Origin: Nitzschia sp. pyKryTriq1
Taxonomy: Eukaryota > Bacillariophyta > Bacillariophyceae > Bacillariales > Bacillariaceae
DNA length: 64,000 nt
Direction: 5' to 3'
NCBI GenBank assembly: GCA_956465555.1
Contig: OY101119.1
Location: forward strand, 620,001 to 684,000
The notes beneath the pieces were generated by a model that did not search any database, was not told the DNA's origin, and saw nothing but the letters and a program-made list of their open reading frames with translations. The translations under genes and the position numbers were made by a program. The number at the start of each line of letters is the position of its first letter. Position 1 is the stretch's first letter. This document shows, one piece after another, positions 40,980 through 50,911 of this stretch.

Positions 40980-43900
40980 CTAGGCCGGTTTCGGCCGCCG
41001 TGCCTTGAGAATTCGTCGTCGTCCCGGGGTTCTTGATGCGCCACCCCCGCCCGTTCCCAGGCTGAATTGGGGTGCATCACCACCCGCGGGTAGTCCGCCA
41101 AATCCGCCGCCACCTCCACCTCCAAAGCCACCAGGAGCAGGCGGCGCGCCGAAACCGCCCGGAGCCGGAGGAGGAGGTGCTGGAGCTCCAAAGCCACCAC
41201 CAAAGCCGCCGGGGGCAGGTGACGGTGCTCCTCCAAACGGCGCACCAAAGGAAGCTGGTGCCGGTGCCGGAGGAGCCCCTCCGAATCCTCCACCGCCGAA
41301 ACCTCCACCTGGAGTCCCTCCGAATGGATCAGAAGCCGGTGTAGATCCAAACGCTGGGGGCGCTGAAGCAGCAGGCGTCGAACCAAATGGTGCGGAAGGT
41401 GGGGCTCCGAAGGATCCCGGGCCGCTTGCTGGTGTAGAACCAAAACCAGCTGGAGTTGGCGCGGCGCCGAAGGTAGGTGCGCCAGCTGCTGGCCCAGATC
41501 CAAACGACGCACCAGGTGTTGGACCCGATCCGAAAGTAGGTGCAGCGGCTGCCGGAGTAGATCCGAACGCCGGTCCTGTGTCACCTGAGGAACCACCGCC
41601 ACCGAAAGAGAAGCCGGATGCTGGAGCTGGTGCCGCAGGAGCAGAACCGAAAGGATTGGCGTTGGAAGGGGCGGGTGTAGGCGCGGAACCCCCAAATGCT
41701 GGTGGTGCCCCAGCTCCTTGAGAGTTTCCAAACAGTGGTGCTGACGCGGGAGGGTTGGGCGCCGAAGAACTGTCTCCATCTGGTGCGCTTCCAAACTTGA
41801 ACGCTGATGCCGACGACGATGACGATGGGGCTCCACCGAAGGAGAAACCTCCAGTAGCCGGAGCAGGAGCCGGGACTGGAGCACTAGCTCCAAAAATTGG
41901 CACAGGCGCTTCTTTTGACGGTTGCGAACCGAAAGTTGTTGGAGCTGGTGCCGGGGCAGACCCACCGAAGGAAAATGCTGGCGTGGATGCAGGTGCGGAC
42001 GACGCGTTGCCGCCAAACGCTGGAGCCGAGGAGGAGTCTCCATCGTCCCTTCCGCGTCGTCTTTTGCTGCGGTCGTCGTCCGGTGATTCCTTGCTCGGAA
42101 TACTGCCTAAAGCGGGAAGTGCCTTGGTTCCACTCACAGAAGAAGGCTGTTCTCCGAACTTGAACGTTGGTGCTCGTGCAGGCTCCGTCGCGGGTGCAGG
42201 AGTGCTTCCAAAGTTGAAGCTCGACGACACACTTGATGATCCATTGGCCCCAAACGAAAATGTGGGTTTGCTCGATGAATCGGTGTTGAGGTCTGAAGCC
42301 TTGTTGGCTGAGCTTGGCATGTTAGAGTTTCCACCGTTTTCAGGACGTGTCCGTTTGCTCATAGGCTCAGTTGCTGGTATAGGCAGGTCCGGCGCTTTAA
42401 GTGGAGGAGTGGACGAAGAAGGAAAGACAAACGTTGACTTCGGAGCGTCCTCGCTCTTCTTTTCGTCACCCGACACATTGAACTTGAAGGGCTTCTTTTC
42501 TTCATTTGTTGGAGCTGGGGTTGGTGTAGATACAAACGAAAAACCCAGAGGCTTGGTTGCTTCCTTTCCTTCTTCCGTGGACGCACCACCAGCAGGGGTG
42601 CTTCCGAATGAAAAGCCTCCTTTGCTCGTGGAGTTGGAATCTTTAGCAGGCGCCGGTGCAGCAGCGGGTGGCGCTGCTGGGGTGGCACCAAACTTGAACC
42701 CTCCACCAACGTCGCCAGTGCTTGCAGAAGAAGGGGCCCCACCAAAACTAAATCCTCCTCCACTGGGAGTGCTGGCCGATGACGAGTTCCCTCCTGCGAA
42801 CGAGAAACCTCCGGTCATGGGGGGAGATGCAGAAGGAGCTGGAGCGTTTCCGAAGGAGAAGCCACCTGTCGAAGAAGCAGGAGCAGCCACTGTGTCCCCA
42901 AAGGAGAACCCTCCTGTTCCAATTGAGGCTTGCGAAGTACCCCCGGCGCCGCCGCTATTTTTAGAGGCCTTATCTTCATGGCCTGGACGAGAAGCCTCGC
43001 AGCAAGCGCACTTATACACGTCTTGTTCATTTGACGCCAGGCATGTTCCGCACTTCCATTTAGCCTTTTGACTAGCAAAGAGATTTCCCCATGTTCCGGT
43101 AACGGCCGTCGCACGGGTGCCATCGTTAGGAGTCGCACTGGTGTAATCGTTAGGAGTTGCATTGTCGGTATTCTGGGGCTTCGCTGACGCCTTCGCTTCC
43201 ACCTTCTGCTTTTCGTAGAACTCCTGCAGTGTGCTGAGTTTTGCTGCGTCCACGTTTCCTGTTTCTAATGAAATGCGGGTCGCTCCCTGGAATCTCGGCG
43301 TCCGTGTCGCTACGGGTGGTCCTAGTGGCTCGGCTTCGTTGGGTTCTTCAAAAGTGTATCGTCCCATTTCTAGTTGCATTTTGACAACCGATCTTGTAGT
43401 CAGATATGTTTGTGCGGAGGATGAGAGCGACGTAGCTGGACTCTGCGTCGGAACAGCCGGTCCTGATTCAGCATAGGCAGACGGCTTGAATGGCGTCGCC
43501 TTCTTCCTCGTAAAGTCGCCCGCGGGTCGGACTGGAGTCATCATCTCGCTTTCTATGGGTTTCGAGTCCATTGCATCCGCACCGAACATGACTTGCTTCC
43601 GTCTCTTGGTTGCAGGCTCTACTGGAGATGAGGCCTCCTCTTCTTGATCCGCTCTGATGGAAGCATCCTTCGAGGTGGGATCAGGAGGCACTAGTCGACT
43701 TCCACCGCGTTGCGAACTTCCCAGCAGCCGCTTCCCCGCTCTAAAACTAGTGTAGTTGCTGCGAGCCTCCAACTGTCTGCTGGAAGGTTGAAAAAGGTTC
43801 TGAGAATGTTGCAGGGCGTTCACAGCATTGTCCGTGTTAAAAGGTCCCGTCTTGCGTCTCTTGGCACCCAGCAGAAGAGTACTTGGCTTGTATCTTCTTG

Positions 43901-44354
43901 TCTTCCTCGAAATACTGCGTCTTCCAGCAGGCGGGGCAGGTTTCAAGTTCCCGACGGAAAATTGAACATTCAAAGTGGAAACGCCGTTCATCGTCGGTGC
44001 CGACGGCGACTTCCAAGGCGATTTGAAAGCTAATGACGCGGCTACTAGCTTGGCCGCTGGTGGCGATCCAGAGGGACCGTTCGTATCCAACAGGTCAATA
44101 TCCGAAGCAGTGGTGGTGTGGCTGTTGCTGTTGTTGGTGGTTGTCATGCCATAATCATGCTCCGAGGGGGAAGTCAAGGAGATATCCATTTGCCGGTGAC
44201 TGTTTCGGGGCGAACGCGTGACAGACGTCGTAGGAACTGTACTGGAATCTACGGCGCGCGACGGCTTTTTGGAGCTGAAAAGGCCAAACAACGCCGCTGT
44301 AAAACCGGGCGTCTTGGCTGGCTGGTTTGTCCTTCCTGGCGGCGTTGTCGACAT
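40980..44354 (-). CDS. FG-repeat nucleoporin with RanBP2-type zinc finger (Nup153-like)
   Basis: A 1124-residue protein from the ATG at 44354 (M-S-T-T-P-P-G). An N-terminal amphipathic segment (TPGFTAALFGLFSSKKP, about 15-31) resembles the membrane-binding helix of Nup153/Nup1-type basket nucleoporins. A basic Ser-rich linker follows, then a single RanBP2-type zinc finger (WKCGTCLASNEQDVYKCACC, about 431-455), then about 650 residues of FG repeats (FSFGG/FSFGS, FKFG, later PAFGGS/FGAPP/GGFGG), and a basic C-terminus (GRRRILKARRPKPA). Layout and order match the Nup153 family on the nuclear face of the pore, where the finger binds Ran and the FG repeats bind transport receptors. It is called by architecture only. 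The plus-strand frames over this gene are G/C-biased shadows. Confidence 0.85.
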   Translation of the reverse strand: MSTTPPGRTNQPAKTPGFTAALFGLFSSKKPSRAVDSSTVPTTSVTRSPRNSHRQMDISLTSPSEHDYGMTTTNNSNSHTTTASDIDLLDTNGPSGSPPAAKLVAASLAFKSPWKSPSAPTMNGVSTLNVQFSVGNLKPAPPAGRRSISRKTRRYKPSTLLLGAKRRKTGPFNTDNAVNALQHSQNLFQPSSRQLEARSNYTSFRAGKRLLGSSQRGGSRLVPPDPTSKDASIRADQEEEASSPVEPATKRRKQVMFGADAMDSKPIESEMMTPVRPAGDFTRKKATPFKPSAYAESGPAVPTQSPATSLSSSAQTYLTTRSVVKMQLEMGRYTFEEPNEAEPLGPPVATRTPRFQGATRISLETGNVDAAKLSTLQEFYEKQKVEAKASAKPQNTDNATPNDYTSATPNDGTRATAVTGTWGNLFASQKAKWKCGTCLASNEQDVYKCACCEASRPGHEDKASKNSGGAGGTSQASIGTGGFSFGDTVAAPASSTGGFSFGNAPAPSASPPMTGGFSFAGGNSSSASTPSGGGFSFGGAPSSASTGDVGGGFKFGATPAAPPAAAPAPAKDSNSTSKGGFSFGSTPAGGASTEEGKEATKPLGFSFVSTPTPAPTNEEKKPFKFNVSGDEKKSEDAPKSTFVFPSSSTPPLKAPDLPIPATEPMSKRTRPENGGNSNMPSSANKASDLNTDSSSKPTFSFGANGSSSVSSSFNFGSTPAPATEPARAPTFKFGEQPSSVSGTKALPALGSIPSKESPDDDRSKRRRGRDDGDSSSAPAFGGNASSAPASTPAFSFGGSAPAPAPTTFGSQPSKEAPVPIFGASAPVPAPAPATGGFSFGGAPSSSSSASAFKFGSAPDGDSSSAPNPPASAPLFGNSQGAGAPPAFGGSAPTPAPSNANPFGSAPAAPAPASGFSFGGGGSSGDTGPAFGSTPAAAAPTFGSGPTPGASFGSGPAAGAPTFGAAPTPAGFGSTPASGPGSFGAPPSAPFGSTPAASAPPAFGSTPASDPFGGTPGGGFGGGGFGGAPPAPAPASFGAPFGGAPSPAPGGFGGGFGAPAPPPPAPGGFGAPPAPGGFGGGGGGGFGGLPAGGDAPQFSLGTGGGGASRTPGRRRILKARRPKPA

Positions 44355-45092
44355 GTTGCAATCTAATGGGGTGGCGTGCAAAGAAGTATGAAAGGAAGGA
44401 AGACAACAGCCGTCCTGGTTGTGGCAATTTCCTCCGATCGGATAGATGGGTTGGGTGTGACGATGATGGTGAGGGGACGCAATAATGCGATGCTGGCGCA
44501 TGCATGTCCGGCTGTTTTTTTTAATTTTTTCGTGGAGGCGCGCTTTCGCCATGCTTTTGGATTTGCATCCATCCAAGCAAACCGCGCGCGAACGTGATGC
44601 AACTCGATGGTGGGTCGGACGGACCGACAAGCAGAGAGCTCCTTTGCTTGTCGCGCGGCCGGCAGCAAGACGTTGCGCGGGTGGTGCGTGCGTGCGTGCG
44701 TGCGTCCTCGTACAGTACAGTACCAGTTTTACTGGTATTCCGACAACAAAAACGACCCAATCTTACGTACTTTCGACACACACAATCAACCCCTTCAGAC
44801 TGTCCAGCCCCTTTCGTACCAACATGGTTCCAATCACTGAAAATAAACGAAGTCATCGCCGTTGTTGTTTTAACACTCGCTGTCTGAACCCAGGAGGATT
44901 GGCCGAGAGACTTTCTTCGGACCAGCAGGATACGTTTTGTGTACGATAGTAGCACAACAACAAGAACATCCTTTGTCCTTTGGACCACTTCGTGCTCGAC
45001 TCTCTGATTTACTACAAGACGCGTTTTCGCTACCGCTGCCCCCCCTACTGCACGGCACACTACACGCGGTTTTCATACCCTTGATTCTCCAC
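44355..45092. other. Intergenic region upstream of the Nup153-like gene
   Basis: No gene is supported. It includes a (TGCG)5 run at 44685-44704 followed by GTACAGTACAGTACC. The right end abuts the 5' LTR. Confidence 0.5.
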
Positions 45093-45485
45093 TGCAATAC
45101 ACACGGTCTACGCGACTCGTACGACCATAGTCTGCCCGTCGTCGGTAGATAATGTCCTGAAGGATCTTCCACGCTAGTGCGCGCCGTGCATGCGCAGACG
45201 CCCTAGCCACGACCAGTCGATGACGTGGTCGGCCCGTAATGACTCGGGTGCGTGTGAGACGCGCGACGTACGACTGGCCCCCGTCCGTTGCTAAGACTCA
45301 ACAGAAACTACAAGTCTATGTACTAGACTGCAACTGCCAAACAGGCACCGAAAATAGCTCATCACATAAAATGAGATTCAAACCACATGAAATAGATTCA
45401 TCTGGTCAACCATGTGAAAGTCATGCAAGATTAATATTTCGCCAAGTCAGCGCAATATCTTTTCTCAACAATTGATTTTGAAACA
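45093..45485 (+). repeat. 5' LTR of a deleted Ty3/gypsy element
   Basis: A 393-bp sequence starting TGCAATACAC and ending TGAAACA (TG...CA), identical to 46165-46557 as far as read. Identity continues 4 bp further (AGTA) in both copies, so the exact 3' boundary is uncertain. Identical LTRs suggest a recent insertion. It is followed directly by integrase sequence instead of a primer-binding site. Confidence 0.85.
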
Positions 45486-45489
45486 AGTA

Positions 45490-46143
45490 CCAGGCACGAA
45501 ACGCGCAGACGTCGTAGCCAACATCGTAGAACAAGCGTGGCTCACGCGCTACCCGTGGCCTCAAGAAGTCACCTTCGACCGAGGCACGGAATTTATGGCA
45601 GAATTCTCCGAAATGCTCGTAAACGACTACGGCATTAAAAAGAAGCCAATAACAAAAAGGAATCCACAGGCGAACGCCATAGTGGAACGAGTGCACCAAA
45701 CCATAGGAAATATGATCCGCACATTTCAAGTCCAAGACATGGACGATGAAGACCCTCTAGCAGGAATCCTCAACGCAGTAGCCTTCGCAGTAAGAGCTAC
45801 CGTCCACACCACAACTCAAGCAACCCCAATGCAACTCGTGTTCGGACGAGACGCTATTATGAACATCCAATTCGAAGCAAATTGGAAACTGATCAAGGAT
45901 CGAAAACAGAAACTTATCAAACAAAACAACGCACGAGAGAACTCGAAGCGAATTCCCCATAACTACCAAGTCGGGGACGAAATCCTCATAAAACAGGATC
46001 AAAACACAAAATTCGGAACGGACCCATACAAAGGTCCATACGTTATTACGGAAGTTCGAAACAATGGAACCGTTCGCGTTCGCGAAGGCATAATTGAAGA
46101 TACTTATAACATACGAATGATAACCCCTTACAAACGCTCGTAG
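45490..46143 (+). pseudogene. Ty3/gypsy integrase remnant (3' end of pol)
   Basis: A continuous frame without its own ATG, reading on from LTR sequence. It keeps the second Asp (TFDRGTEF) and the Glu 35 residues later (NAIVERVHQ) of the D,D35E core, but the first Asp and the zinc-binding N-terminus are deleted. The C-terminal region has the GPY/F-type module (TDPYKGPYVITEV) typical of Ty3/gypsy integrases, and the frame ends just upstream of the polypurine tract. Deletion of the rest of pol makes it non-autonomous. The internal 5' junction falls at KQVPGTKRAD and may have used microhomology with the LTR end. Confidence 0.85.
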
Positions 46144-46164
46144 ATCCCAGAACATGGGGGCGAG

Positions 46165-46557
46165 TGCAATACACACGGTCTACGCGACTCGTACGACCAT
46201 AGTCTGCCCGTCGTCGGTAGATAATGTCCTGAAGGATCTTCCACGCTAGTGCGCGCCGTGCATGCGCAGACGCCCTAGCCACGACCAGTCGATGACGTGG
46301 TCGGCCCGTAATGACTCGGGTGCGTGTGAGACGCGCGACGTACGACTGGCCCCCGTCCGTTGCTAAGACTCAACAGAAACTACAAGTCTATGTACTAGAC
46401 TGCAACTGCCAAACAGGCACCGAAAATAGCTCATCACATAAAATGAGATTCAAACCACATGAAATAGATTCATCTGGTCAACCATGTGAAAGTCATGCAA
46501 GATTAATATTTCGCCAAGTCAGCGCAATATCTTTTCTCAACAATTGATTTTGAAACA
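46165..46557 (+). repeat. 3' LTR of the deleted Ty3/gypsy element
   Basis: Identical copy of the 5' LTR (offset 1072 bp), directly after the polypurine tract GGGGGCGAG. Confidence 0.85.
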
Positions 46558-47380
46558 AGTAGTTCCAAAATAACCATTCATTTCTAGCTTATAATTTACA
46601 CTTTCAATCATTCTTGTCGACTACCTCGTGCATAGGGCACCACTTTACTTTACTTTCCGCATGATATAAGCCCTACCTTGCTTCAACAACATAGTACGAA
46701 AATGGAGATTCAGACAAATCTCATGTAGACTCTGGTGCACTTTCTACGTAGATTGTAGAACTGAAAATACAAAGATCTCATCGACCGACATCTTACAAGC
46801 AAACCAAAAGCAAATAGTTTAAAGCTCACAATATTAGAAAGCAATCGATAGCAACCTAGTTTTGCTTTATTAGAACCGGTACTGTACTAGCTTGCTCGTA
46901 GGGTCGCCATTCGCCATGCCGGCCATGCGCGCGGCGGGCGGCGGGCGGGCGCGCGGTGCGTGCCGTGCTGGATAGGCAGGGTATGATTATATAAATAGGT
47001 ACGTACATAGTAGTCAAAGTTGCATTTTTGGGTACATATATTCGAAATCCTTCCACTGACGTCACAAACAATGGGTCGCCATAGCAACTCTCAATGTACA
47101 ACCTTCAGATACGAAGATAATATAGAGATAACAATTATGGATATCGCGCCTGCACATCAAGCACACGGAAAACGTCTCACCCCATCACATCTTTTTGCCA
47201 ACGTTCACATAATTTCACATGAAACAAACAAGAAAAGCTTTCCCACATCGCATCTTCGGCTTTTTCTTTCATCGCCAGACTGCACCACACAACATACCGG
47301 TACTCGCGTCATCCTTTCCATTATTACAGTGTTTGACCAAGAAACATCCATCTGCATCACTTCTTCAATTGATCGCAGCA
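46558..47380. other. Intergenic region with GC-rich patch
   Basis: No supported gene. A sharply GC-rich block (GCGGCGGGC units, about 46920-46965) interrupts otherwise AT-rich DNA upstream of the next gene. Confidence 0.45.
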
Positions 47381-50300
47381 ATGGGAAGTGAAACATCCAA
47401 AATCGAAGCCCCCGAGGAGTTCGGGCAGACGGGAAATCAGTTCCAGATCATCTCACCCGTTTCGGACCTGTCTTGTCCTTCTGACATTCATCGGATCCAT
47501 CGTCTTCGTTCTCAAGAACATCGCAATCCTCTTCCAGGAATCTCGGATCCGAGCCGTCGAATCTCCAAAACTGTGACCAAGTCCCTTCATCAGAAGAAAC
47601 ACCACTCGTCCTCGGGCGGTGAGGGTGTTCCGCCACCCAGTCAATTCTACTTCCCCACCAAGGAAACGGAACGAGCGGTCGAGCGGGCAGAGCGTCGCAG
47701 TCTTCAGAGCGAGGAGAAGGAAAATGAACGCCCAAAGAAGATCATTCAGAAGACCAAGAAAATGATCAAGAAGACCCAACAGGTTATGAGTGGATGTTTT
47801 GCGGAGGATCATGCCACACAACTCGAAGCAGCACAGCGATTGGAAGAAACCAAGCATTACCCCACTCTTGGTATTGCTCGCAAGGTAATCCCCAAGACTA
47901 GCAAGCATGTGAGCGAGTATGATGCCAGACCTTTGTACAGCAACAATGAGCAACGAAGAAACAAGTCGCTGTCAAACTCCACAGCAAAGGCACCAGAGGA
48001 CGACTCGCGACCACTCCTCGAGAGTGCCAAGAAGTCCGCTTCTTTCACGCTTGCCCAAGCTGCTTTGCACCAAGCTGAGGACTACTTTACTCGGTTGAGT
48101 ACCGGCAGCGTGGAAGAGTCCCCTTATGTCCAAAACAAGAAGTTTCACAATGTTCGGTCGACCCTTGGCAAGGATGAGCCCGACTCTCCTGTTAGTGGCC
48201 TCTCTCTGGAAGAAAAGAAGGACGATGCTTCTGTCGGATCCAGCCTGGCCGAAAGTGACGTCAAGCGCAATCGCCACTCGATTTCCTCTACCCGGTCTGA
48301 TCTCGAGCATGGACTCCTCTCGCCCACCAACAGCGTCTTGGAGTACCAAAAAGCGATTGGCACCGTTGCCGAGACCCCCGGCTATTATCCTGAGGATTGT
48401 GACGATTATTCTGATCCCGTCTTCTCTGACGATGTAAACGAGGAGGCGCAAGTACAAGAACCTGCCCAAGCCTCAAATGGTCTTGCAACAATCGTTGAAA
48501 AAGGAGATGATGAATCCAGTGCTTTTTCCGACCTCCGAGCGAAGGAAAACAATACCCTCTCTGCTTTCCGTCCTCGGAATTCCTCAATCGCTCTTACTAC
48601 CTACGATTCCTCGGGCCGCAAGGTTAGCAAGCTGGAGTCCCTCTTTCGGCCAGTCCTTCCGACACTCTCGGCTGATGATGCTCAGACAGCTGGGAGCTAC
48701 GACAGGTTTGAAATCAAAGTCACGGAATCTGCTCCAAGTGTCATGGAAACTACCGATTATCGAGCTATGGCATTGAAACAGGCTTCACCCGAGGGTCAAA
48801 ACATGACCGCCTTGGAGAGAAAGCTTGGTGGGTACAGTCCCTCTATGCTCTCCATTGATTCTCAGGTCAGTGCTTCGCCAGCTATGACCAAGGACACGGT
48901 TTCGGTTCAAGCTCGTGATAATGGAGAGTTTTTGTTCGCGCCAGACGGCAAGGAGTCGAAGCTCCTTTTGAAGCTCAAGGCCAAAGCTGATCGTGAGAGT
49001 GACAAGTACTCGATCAACACCACTGGGGCTCGCAGTCGACTCTCGAATCGCGTGGGGTCCAAGGCTGTGACCATCCCCGAAAAGGGATCCTGGGCTATGG
49101 ATGATCAGTCACAGTATTCCAAGGACAGTAGCCGACGTGTTCGATTCTCCTTGTTGGATGCCGTTTCCGCGTCGGTCGGTTTGGCACCAAAGGAATCTAT
49201 CGACGTTCCCACGATCGAGAGCAGCATGTCCGATCTCACGGACACTCTTGGGTGCCGTTTGAGTCACTCCGGCATCAATAAAGAGGTCGCTTCTCTTGAG
49301 ACAGTTCAACTTACTCCCCCCGAAACCGAGATTGAAGAAAATAGCCGTTCTGGACAATGGGGCTACAAGAATGACAGAGTCACTCCCTATCGTGAGGGAA
49401 TGGAATCGAAAAAGGCCTCCAATTCTCCATATCTTCGATACCAGTCGGCAAAGACGAAATTTGAGTCGGATGCCTTTGTCGAAGTGCCTGCAATCCAAAA
49501 CAAGGTTTCGGATTTGACTGATGCTACCCGCTCCAGCATTGAAAGCGCCAAGTCTTCTCCGGAAGCCGTCCAGGAAGAGGAAGAATCTGAGTCTCCCGAG
49601 CAAGTCAACTGGTCGTACAGCGTCAAGGATGGTAATCTCACCGCCGTCACACCTCACTTCGGCAAGGGCGCCAAGAATACCACCAAGTCGCCCCACATTC
49701 GATTTGAGAACGCGAAGAATAAGTTCAATGGCAACCCCACGCAGAGCACTGCCTTGGTAAGAAAGGAGACCGCAGTGGTCAAGAAGGAAACTGCCATTGT
49801 CAAAAAGGAGACGACCTTTGTCAAGAAGAACGTTCCGTACAAGAGCCCCAGAAGCTCACGAGCCATGCCTGTCAAGGTTTCTCGACCGTTGAAATATGGT
49901 GGTAGCGTAGCCAGCAAAATTGAAGAACTCAACCAAAGAGTTGTCGAAGCTAAGATCGATCGAAAGAATCATCGTTGGACCAAGAGCAATCCTCGAAAGT
50001 ACGGAGTAATCGATTCAAATGCAGTGCGTACACGTGCCATTGTCCAATATAAGACGAATGTTGTCGGTCTTGACAAAATCAATTACATGTCGGCAGCCAA
50101 GTTCAACTCTATCCCTATCGATGACGATTCCTCTGTTGAATCATCTGTTGCCGACAGCCACAAGAGCAAGAAATCGGTCACTTTCGCTGAACCAGCTCCA
50201 CTGCTCAAGCTTACATCTGGCCCGCAGAATAATGAGGAGCACGACGATGACGATGCTAGCAAGTTCAGCACCGATGAACTGAGCAAGCTCACAGCAGATT

Positions 50301-50755
50301 CAACTTCTGTCGCCACTTTGCGTCAGGCTCAGTACAACATGCCGCACGGCTATTCCATGCCCAAAAACTTCTCTCAAGCTTCTCGGGTCAGCGAAGGGAC
50401 CTATTCCACGGCGTCGTCTGGATTCACCAATGTCAAGAAACAAGTCTTCAGGGGCTCTGTATCAACTTCGGTATCCTCCCGTCGCTCGATTTCTTCTCAC
50501 GACGAGAGTACCACCATGTCGGCTATCTTGGACAAGGAGAACTCCACCAATCTTCATTTCCGAGCCAACGCCAACACGGTCAAACCCACCGAACAGAGCA
50601 TTGTTGTCAAGCCTGTCCAATACCAATCAAACGCCCAGAGCACTCCAGGGCAAGCACAGAAGTGGCGAACCTTGGCAGCCGCTGCACACTTGCGAGACTC
50701 CCAGAAGAAACAGTTCCCCAACAACGGACGCAAGGGCCTTGCAGTGAAGAACTGA
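47381..50755 (+). CDS. Large disordered protein with N-myristoylation-type start
   Basis: A 1124-residue protein from the ATG at 47381. The N-terminus M-G-S-E-T-S-K fits the N-myristoylation consensus (Gly2, Ser6), which supports this start over the longer frame. Composition is Ser/Glu/Lys/Asp-rich and mostly disordered. Internal repeats are visible: an octad-like K-K-E-T-A-x-V block repeated four times (about 790-810), and a duplicated unit (SPYLRYQSAKTKFES and SPHIRFENAKNKFNG, each preceded by WGY or WSY). Motifs VSDLTD and MSDLTD recur near residues 615 and 707. No enzymatic domain is seen. Membrane-tethered scaffolding is a guess from the lipid-anchor signal. The gene converges with the 1741-residue gene downstream. 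Confidence 0.8.
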   Translation: MGSETSKIEAPEEFGQTGNQFQIISPVSDLSCPSDIHRIHRLRSQEHRNPLPGISDPSRRISKTVTKSLHQKKHHSSSGGEGVPPPSQFYFPTKETERAVERAERRSLQSEEKENERPKKIIQKTKKMIKKTQQVMSGCFAEDHATQLEAAQRLEETKHYPTLGIARKVIPKTSKHVSEYDARPLYSNNEQRRNKSLSNSTAKAPEDDSRPLLESAKKSASFTLAQAALHQAEDYFTRLSTGSVEESPYVQNKKFHNVRSTLGKDEPDSPVSGLSLEEKKDDASVGSSLAESDVKRNRHSISSTRSDLEHGLLSPTNSVLEYQKAIGTVAETPGYYPEDCDDYSDPVFSDDVNEEAQVQEPAQASNGLATIVEKGDDESSAFSDLRAKENNTLSAFRPRNSSIALTTYDSSGRKVSKLESLFRPVLPTLSADDAQTAGSYDRFEIKVTESAPSVMETTDYRAMALKQASPEGQNMTALERKLGGYSPSMLSIDSQVSASPAMTKDTVSVQARDNGEFLFAPDGKESKLLLKLKAKADRESDKYSINTTGARSRLSNRVGSKAVTIPEKGSWAMDDQSQYSKDSSRRVRFSLLDAVSASVGLAPKESIDVPTIESSMSDLTDTLGCRLSHSGINKEVASLETVQLTPPETEIEENSRSGQWGYKNDRVTPYREGMESKKASNSPYLRYQSAKTKFESDAFVEVPAIQNKVSDLTDATRSSIESAKSSPEAVQEEEESESPEQVNWSYSVKDGNLTAVTPHFGKGAKNTTKSPHIRFENAKNKFNGNPTQSTALVRKETAVVKKETAIVKKETTFVKKNVPYKSPRSSRAMPVKVSRPLKYGGSVASKIEELNQRVVEAKIDRKNHRWTKSNPRKYGVIDSNAVRTRAIVQYKTNVVGLDKINYMSAAKFNSIPIDDDSSVESSVADSHKSKKSVTFAEPAPLLKLTSGPQNNEEHDDDDASKFSTDELSKLTADSTSVATLRQAQYNMPHGYSMPKNFSQASRVSEGTYSTASSGFTNVKKQVFRGSVSTSVSSRRSISSHDESTTMSAILDKENSTNLHFRANANTVKPTEQSIVVKPVQYQSNAQSTPGQAQKWRTLAAAAHLRDSQKKQFPNNGRKGLAVKN

Positions 50756-50911
50756 AACAATATTTCCATCCCATAGTCCTGCCATATTTATACGTCCATG
50801 TCAATGGTTGAAAGGGCGCCACTAGTTTGAGCAGCCCCAAAATTGAATAGACATTCAACCATTATTATAGAAAGATCAATTTCCAACAAAAACAAGTTCA
50901 ACGCTAAAGAA

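Larger units (their letters stand above)
45093..46557 (+). mobile_element. Internally deleted Ty3/gypsy LTR retrotransposon
   Basis: Two identical ~393-bp LTRs flank only 679 bp of internal DNA, the 3' end of pol (integrase). The primer-binding site, gag, protease, reverse transcriptase and RNase H are missing. A purine-rich AACATGGGGGCGAG directly before the 3' LTR is a good polypurine tract. No clear target-site duplication flanks the element (left flank TCCAC, right flank AGTAG/GTTCC), so ectopic recombination may have shaped it. Confidence 0.85.

Noticed and set aside
41005-43071. Long plus-strand Gly/Pro/Ala-rich frames over 41-43 kb
   Set aside because: They are antisense shadows of the FG-repeat gene, produced by its biased codons; the minus strand carries the zinc finger and FG repeats.
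45239-45475. 78-codon frame repeated identically at 46311-46547
   Set aside because: It lies entirely inside both LTRs, so its duplication reflects the LTR pair and not a conserved gene.
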